Shown here one piece after another: positions 59,738 to 64,000 of a stretch of 64,000 nucleotides of DNA (position 1 is its first letter; the number at the start of each line of letters is the position of its first letter). The stretch spans positions 4,526,001-4,590,000 of the forward strand of contig NZ_JACHJV010000001.1 of the NCBI RefSeq assembly GCF_014203855.1, written 5' to 3'. The translations under genes and the position numbers were made by a program. The notes under the pieces are model-generated. The model made no database searches and was not told the origin of the DNA. It was given only the letters and a program-made list of their open reading frames with translations. This DNA comes from Kitasatospora kifunensis (lineage in GTDB: Bacteria; Actinomycetota; Actinomycetes; Streptomycetales; Streptomycetaceae).

Positions 59738-61111
59738 ATGACCACCGACACCGCCCTCCGTCCGCCCGACCTCGCCTCACCAGCACGATCGCGCCTGGCC
59801 TTCGCCGGTCTCGCGGTCGGGAACCTGCTCGTCCTGCTCGACACCTCGGTCCTCAACGTCGCCGTCCCCGACCTTCGGCGCTCGCTGCACCCGAGTGCCG
59901 CCGCGCTGCCCTGGGCCGTCGACGCCTACACCGTGGTCTTCGCCGGACTGCTGCTCACCGCCGGCGTGTTCGCCGACCGGTGGGGCGCCCGCCGGGTCTA
60001 CGTCGGGGCGCTGGCCGCCTTCGCCGCACTGTCCGCGCTCTGCGCCACCGCGCCGGACGTCGGCCTGTTGATCGCCGGGCGGGCCCTGCTGGGTGCGGCC
60101 GGCGCGGGGCTGGTGCCCGCCTCGCTCGCGCTGCTCATCACCCTCAACCCCGACCCCGCCCGGCGCACCCGCGCCATCGGCGCCTGGGCCGCGCTGAGCG
60201 GACTCGGCGCGGCGGCCGGTCCGGTGCTGGGCGGCGGGCTGGTCGAACTCGGCGGCTGGCGGCTGGTGTTCCTGGTCAACCCGCCGATCGCGGTGGCCGC
60301 GCTGCTGCTCGCCCGCCGACTGCCGACCACCCCCGGCAGGGCCACCCGGGCGCTGGACCGCCCCGGGCTGCTGCTGTCCACCGGCGCCCTCGGCGCGCTC
60401 ACCTTCGGCCTGGTCGAGGCCGGCATCCAGGGGTGGGGCGCGCCGCCGGCCTGGGGCCCGATCGTCCTCGCGCTGCTCGGCTTCGTGACCCTGACCGTGG
60501 TCGAACGCCGGGTCGCCGCACCGCTGTTGCCGCCCGCGTTGCTCGCGCTGCCGCGGGTGCGAGCCGCACTGGTGGCCGCAGCGGTCTCCTGCTTCGCCTT
60601 CTTCGGCGGGATGTACCTGATCGACGTCTGGCTCCAGCAGGCCCAGGGGCGCTCCCCGCTCGGGGCGGGCCTGGCCTCGCTGCCGCTGACCTTCCCGGTC
60701 TGCGTGATGCCGTTCTTCACCGGCCGACTGGTGGCCAGGTACGGCGCCCGCCCGGTGCTGCTGACCGGGATGTCCGCCGCCGCACTGGGCGGTGTGCTGC
60801 TGGCCTGCTGCGCCGGGCGGCACGTCCCGTTCCCGCTGCTCGTCGCGGCCGAACTCGCGCTCGCCGCGGCGGGCACCCTCTCGATCCCCGGCGCCGCCGC
60901 CGAGATGGCCCTCGCCGCGCCGCCGGAGCTCGCCGGCACCGGCCAGGGGGCGCTCAACGGGATCCGGCAGTCGGGCTCGGCGCTCGGCGTCGCGGTGCTC
61001 GGCACCCTGGGCACCCTGGCGGGCGCCGGGTACGTGCTGATCGTCGTCGGGGCGCTGGCGGTGCTGGTCATCGCGGGCGCCACCTCCCGCGCCCGCCGCG
61101 CTGCCGGTTGA
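59738..61111 (+). CDS. MFS exporter, DHA2-like
   Basis: 457 residues with at least 13 hydrophobic segments. LDTSVLNVAVPDL in the first helix matches the LDxTVVNVALP motif of 14-TM drug:H+ antiporters, and GVFADRWGARRVYVG the motif A loop. GAAAGPVLGGGLVELGGWRLVFLVNPPI is the antiporter motif. Slightly shorter than typical (about 470-510). Divergent LysR regulator upstream; substrate unknown. Confidence 0.88.
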   Translation: MTTDTALRPPDLASPARSRLAFAGLAVGNLLVLLDTSVLNVAVPDLRRSLHPSAAALPWAVDAYTVVFAGLLLTAGVFADRWGARRVYVGALAAFAALSALCATAPDVGLLIAGRALLGAAGAGLVPASLALLITLNPDPARRTRAIGAWAALSGLGAAAGPVLGGGLVELGGWRLVFLVNPPIAVAALLLARRLPTTPGRATRALDRPGLLLSTGALGALTFGLVEAGIQGWGAPPAWGPIVLALLGFVTLTVVERRVAAPLLPPALLALPRVRAALVAAAVSCFAFFGGMYLIDVWLQQAQGRSPLGAGLASLPLTFPVCVMPFFTGRLVARYGARPVLLTGMSAAALGGVLLACCAGRHVPFPLLVAAELALAAAGTLSIPGAAAEMALAAPPELAGTGQGALNGIRQSGSALGVAVLGTLGTLAGAGYVLIVVGALAVLVIAGATSRARRAAG

Positions 61112-61177
61112 GCGGATCGGCGCGGCCGAGGAAAAAACCGGATGCCGGGGCCGGTACCACCTGCCTAACGTGGCCGG

Positions 61178-62461
61178 ATGAGCACCAGCACAGTTGCCAA
61201 CGGCACCGCCACGACCGTGGACGAGATCGAGATCCGGGCGATCACCGAGGACGAACTGGGGCCCTGGGGCGCCGCGCTGAACCTCGGGTTCCAGCGGGCC
61301 GGAGTGCCGCAGGCGCCGGAGTTCCGTCGGCTGCGGTACTTCCCCGGTCGGACCCTGGGCGCCTACGACGGGGACCGCTGCATCGGCACCTTCCGCAGCA
61401 TGCCCTACCAACTGACGCTACCTGGCGGGCACTTGCTGCCCGTCTCGGCGATCACCTCGGTGACCGTCACGCAGACCCACCGCCGCCGCGGGCTGCTGAG
61501 CCGGATGATGGGGCGTGAGCTGGCGGCCGCACGCGAACGCGGGGAGGCGGTGGCGATCCTGATCGCCGCCGAGTACAACATCTACGGCCGGTTCGGCTTC
61601 GGCCCGGCCACCCGCACGCACGGCTGGCGGGTCGACCTCAAGCGCGCCGGCGGCCTGCGCGCGGACCTGCCGAGCGCCGCCGGCGGCCGGATCGACCTGA
61701 TCAGCATGGCCGAACTCGGCCGGCTCGGACCGGAGCTGCACGAGCGCTGGCGCCGCGGCCAGCCCGGTGCGATCGGGCGCGACGACGCCCACTGGAAGCC
61801 GGTCACCGGCGAGATGCCGGCGCCCGGCTTCGAGTGGAAGGAACCCTTCGCGGTGGTGCACCGGGACGCCGACGGTACCGTCACCGGGCTGGCGCTCTAC
61901 CGCCTGGAGGACCACTTCCCCGGCGGCCTCGCCAGCTGCACCCTGGTGGTGAAGGACTTCCTCGCCCTGGACCGGGCGACCGCGGTGAGCCTGTGGCGCT
62001 ACCTCTGCTCGGTGGACTGGGTCAGCACGCTGCTGGTGAAGAACATCGGCCCCGACGACCCGCTGCCGCTCTACTTCAACGACCCGCGCGCGGTCCAGCC
62101 GTACGAGGACAACGCCGACTACATGTGGCTGCGGGTGCTGGACGTACCGGCGGCCTTCGGGGCCCGCCGGTTCGCCGGCGCCGGACGGGTGGTGCTGGAG
62201 GTCACCGACCCCGCGGGGTACGCCGCCGGGCGCTGGGCACTGACCTGCGACGCCGAGGGCGTGGGCCAGGTCGCGCCGACCACCGACCAGGCGGACCTCG
62301 CACTGGACGCGCGGGCCCTCGGCTCGCTCTACCTCGGCGCCGAGTCCACCTCCCGGCTCGCCGCGGCCCACCTGGTCGAGGAGCGGCGCCCGGGTGCCGC
62401 GTTCGCACTGGACCGGCTGCTCGGCACGCCGCTCAAGGCCTGGAACCCGGACAACTTCTGA
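61178..62461 (+). CDS. Eis-type GNAT acetyltransferase
   Basis: 427 residues, three-domain Eis family. First GNAT domain with VTVTQTHRRRGLLSRMMGREL (acetyl-CoA-binding RRxGL, about 90-110) and IAAEYNIYGRFGFGPATRTHGW near 130, containing the likely general-acid Tyr. A second degenerate GNAT domain (about 215-310) is followed by a sterol-carrier-like C-terminal domain. The protein ends in ...DNF, and Eis enzymes use the terminal Phe carboxylate as general base. Such enzymes acetylate multiple amines, including aminoglycosides; the natural substrate here is unknown. Confidence 0.9.
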   Translation: MSTSTVANGTATTVDEIEIRAITEDELGPWGAALNLGFQRAGVPQAPEFRRLRYFPGRTLGAYDGDRCIGTFRSMPYQLTLPGGHLLPVSAITSVTVTQTHRRRGLLSRMMGRELAAARERGEAVAILIAAEYNIYGRFGFGPATRTHGWRVDLKRAGGLRADLPSAAGGRIDLISMAELGRLGPELHERWRRGQPGAIGRDDAHWKPVTGEMPAPGFEWKEPFAVVHRDADGTVTGLALYRLEDHFPGGLASCTLVVKDFLALDRATAVSLWRYLCSVDWVSTLLVKNIGPDDPLPLYFNDPRAVQPYEDNADYMWLRVLDVPAAFGARRFAGAGRVVLEVTDPAGYAAGRWALTCDAEGVGQVAPTTDQADLALDARALGSLYLGAESTSRLAAAHLVEERRPGAAFALDRLLGTPLKAWNPDNF

Positions 62462-62490
62462 CGTCGGCCGGTAGGGGATCAGCGAAGTCG

Positions 62491-63402
62491 TCAGTCGCGC
62501 CGTTTGCGCTTGCGGTTCGGTGCGGCTGACTTCTTGTCCGCTGTCCTGCCACCGACCGCTGTCCTGCCGATGGTGGGCAGCACGAAGTCCTCGACCATGC
62601 CCACCGCGTCGCGGACCAGCGGGCGGAAGACCCGGTAGCGCGAGAGGCTGACGATCTTGGCGACGAAGGGCGCGCACCGCTTCACGAAGGCTCGGGTGCG
62701 TTCGGTGTCGTCGGTCTGGTCGAAGACCCAGTACAGGACGATGACCATCAGGTGCAGCCAGAGCAGGTCCGGCAGCAGCTCGTCCAGCTCCGGGTCGATC
62801 TTGGGGCCGAGGTCCGAGCCGTCCAGGACCTCACGGAAGATCTGCACCGCCGTCTCCCGCGCGGGGTGGGACTCGTTCGAGAACGGGCTCATCGCGCTGT
62901 TCGGGTCCGCCGCCGTGCGGAAGAACTGGGCGGCGAACTCGTGGTACGGCGCCGCGCAGTCGATCCAGGATTCGAGCGCGATCTGCAGGCGCTGCGAGAA
63001 GTCCACCGTCCCGGCCAGCCGCGCCCGCGCGTCGCGCGCGTGCTCGTGCGTCATCCGGTCGTAGAAGCCCTGGATGAGGAATTCTTTTCCCTCGTAGTAG
63101 TAGTAGGCGTTGCCGACGGAGACGCCCGCCTCGCTCGCGATCGCGCGCATGGTGGTCTTGTCGTACCCGCGCTCCTGGAACAGCCGCATCGCGGTCTCCA
63201 GGATCAGCGCGCGGGTCTGTTCGCTCTTCGCGGTCTTCGGCCGGCCCTTGGCATCGCCCTCCGGCTGGGCGGGCTCGTCGGCCGGGGCAGACCCGGCCGA
63301 CGGCTCGCCGACCGGGTCGGCCGCCGCCTCGGCCGCGCTTTCGGCCGACGGCTCGGTCGGCGGGTCGGCTGCTGTGTCGGCTGGGGTCCTTGCGTCGTCC
63401 AC
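62491..63402 (-). CDS. TetR-family regulator with long acidic N-terminal arm
   Basis: 303 residues from GTG 63402. The first about 55 residues are an Ala/Pro/Glu-rich acidic stretch; the TetR helix-turn-helix lies at about 60-105 (EQTRALILETAMRLFQERGYDKTTMRAIASEAGVSVGNAYYYYEGKEFLI). The ligand domain has FYDRMTHEHARDAR and a C-terminal basic tail (NRKRKRRD). The double pattern of acidic start and basic end is unusual and may be unstructured. An internal start without the acidic arm is possible. Its target is not obvious: the neighbours are convergent or follow it. Confidence 0.86.
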   Translation of the reverse strand: MDDARTPADTAADPPTEPSAESAAEAAADPVGEPSAGSAPADEPAQPEGDAKGRPKTAKSEQTRALILETAMRLFQERGYDKTTMRAIASEAGVSVGNAYYYYEGKEFLIQGFYDRMTHEHARDARARLAGTVDFSQRLQIALESWIDCAAPYHEFAAQFFRTAADPNSAMSPFSNESHPARETAVQIFREVLDGSDLGPKIDPELDELLPDLLWLHLMVIVLYWVFDQTDDTERTRAFVKRCAPFVAKIVSLSRYRVFRPLVRDAVGMVEDFVLPTIGRTAVGGRTADKKSAAPNRKRKRRD

Positions 63403-63413
63403 GATGCCTGAGC

Positions 63414-63935
63414 CTAGCCGCGGCCGGAGCAGCTGCTCTCGGAGCAGGGTGGCGGCCAGCTCGGGTCGAGCGCCGCGCCGGGACCGGGTCTCCCCTGTGC
63501 ACCCGGTTCCGGCGCGGCGTCGCCCGGGCCCGGCGGGCCGGGCGGTGGCAGCAGGCCCGCACCGGTGGCGGTGCGGTACCGGCTGGCGACGAAGGCCGCC
63601 GCGCGTGCCAGCGGCAGGCCGGCCGGGGAACTCAGGCGCAGCGCGAGTTCCCGGTAACGGGTCAGCGCCCAGAGGCAGGCGACGAAGGCGGCCGCGCCGC
63701 GCCAGACCTCTCCGGTGTCCGCGACCACCGTGAGTTCGCCGAGCGAGGCGTCGTGGTCCAGGCCTGGGAAGTGCCGCCGGGCCGCGTACGAGGCCACCGG
63801 GAGGAAGCGCAGCGGTACCAGTTGCGGTTGGCCGCGCAGCCAGGTGGTCAGGTGGCGGCAGAGCCCGCAGCGCGGATCGTGCAGCACGGTGAGCTGGCCG
63901 ACCGGGGGCGGCGCCGGTGCGGTTGGCGTCTGCAC
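63414..63935 (-). CDS. DCC-family thiol-disulfide protein (DUF393)
   Basis: 173 residues from GTG 63935. LTVLHDPRCGLCRHLTTWLRGQ near 16-37 carries the D-x-x-C-x-x-C motif of the DCC family, and an R-FLP segment follows. A membrane-proximal hydrophobic stretch (RGAAAFVACLWAL) matches the family. The C-terminus adds a Pro/Gly-rich segment with a CSESSC pair. Probably a thiol-disulfide exchange protein linked to the membrane. It starts six bases after the stop of the partial gene upstream, so they likely form an operon. Confidence 0.83.
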   Translation of the reverse strand: MQTPTAPAPPPVGQLTVLHDPRCGLCRHLTTWLRGQPQLVPLRFLPVASYAARRHFPGLDHDASLGELTVVADTGEVWRGAAAFVACLWALTRYRELALRLSSPAGLPLARAAAFVASRYRTATGAGLLPPPGPPGPGDAAPEPGAQGRPGPGAALDPSWPPPCSESSCSGRG

Positions 63936-63940
63936 GGCGG

Positions 63941-64000
63941 TCAGGGGCGGGCCGGCTGGGTCCAGCCCGACGGCGGGACCGGCGGGCGCTGGAGGCGCTC
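63941..64000 (-). CDS. C-terminal end of an unidentified gene, partial
   Basis: The last 19 codons (ending PPVPPSGWTQPARP) precede TGA at 63941-63943; the remainder lies beyond the right edge. Pro-rich and uninformative on its own. It is directly upstream of the DCC gene in the same direction. Confidence 0.5.
   Translation of the reverse strand, partial: ERLQRPPVPPSGWTQPARP

Overview
The window is chromosomal DNA of a high-GC actinomycete. Very GC-rich third codon positions, frequent GTG starts, ATGA/GTGA stop-start overlaps, and families largely confined to streptomycetes (XRE/DUF5753 regulators with DUF397 or DUF6879 partners, RsbW-like ATPases, NlpC/P60 coiled-coil hydrolases, Eis-type acetyltransferases) point to Streptomyces, Kitasatospora or Streptacidiphilus. 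Both window edges cut genes (an FAD monooxygenase on the left, the last codons of an unidentified gene on the right). I recognised no tRNA, rRNA, insertion sequence or CRISPR array.

Left part (1-10.4 kb): a complete, tightly coupled S-adenosylmethionine cycle cassette, metK - adenosine kinase - metH - metF - ahcY, lies between a divergent FAD monooxygenase and a POT-family transporter. Such methyl-recycling sets often sit beside methylation-heavy natural-product pathways, but no scaffold-forming enzyme is visible here. From 10.4 to 12 kb a cation-diffusion-facilitator exporter is divergent from an ArsR-type repressor, with an operator-like palindrome at the repressor's apparently leaderless start.

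Magnesium region (12.4-17.1 kb): an M-box riboswitch is followed by a short upstream ORF with a strong ribosome binding site and then by an NRAMP-family transporter whose metal-site motifs look like the Mg2+-transporting NRMT branch. Downstream are a tandem 17-bp repeat, a small unknown protein, a receiver-less winged-helix protein, an MgtC/SapB protein and a frameshifted small membrane protein gene.

Accessory region (17.1-25.7 kb): a class I terpene synthase is translationally coupled to a GRDP-like protein. Next to it are an XRE/DUF5753 regulator and a tandem triplication of a two-gene cassette (small protein + DUF6879) in which two of the three small genes have decayed. A 10-bp-spaced direct-repeat motif recurs upstream of the terpene synthase and of the cassettes. 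A second regulatory triad (RsbW-like ATPase / XRE / DUF397) follows, together with a few small or decayed genes.

Middle (25.7-43.5 kb): hydrolase, ArsR/MFS pair, secreted lipase, ABC ATPase with a FadR regulator under iteron-like repeats, a Ser/Thr kinase, a MerR regulator with a pentapeptide-repeat insert, an MmcQ/YjbR fusion, a zinc-ribbon protein, a DUF1453-like protein with a two-component system, tatA, and a divergent MFS/TetR pair. Right (43.5-64 kb): fatty-acid catabolism genes (acyl-CoA ligase, acyl-CoA dehydrogenase, double-TetR regulator), a small secreted Gly/Asn-rich protein, an HSP90-like ATPase coupled to a TPR protein, DedA, ThrE-type exporter, an NlpC/P60 hydrolase, LysR/MFS, an Eis-like acetyltransferase, TetR, and a DCC thiol-disulfide protein.

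Two likely single-base indels in homopolymers (G run at 16782-16786, C run near 39382) are either real mutations or sequencing errors.
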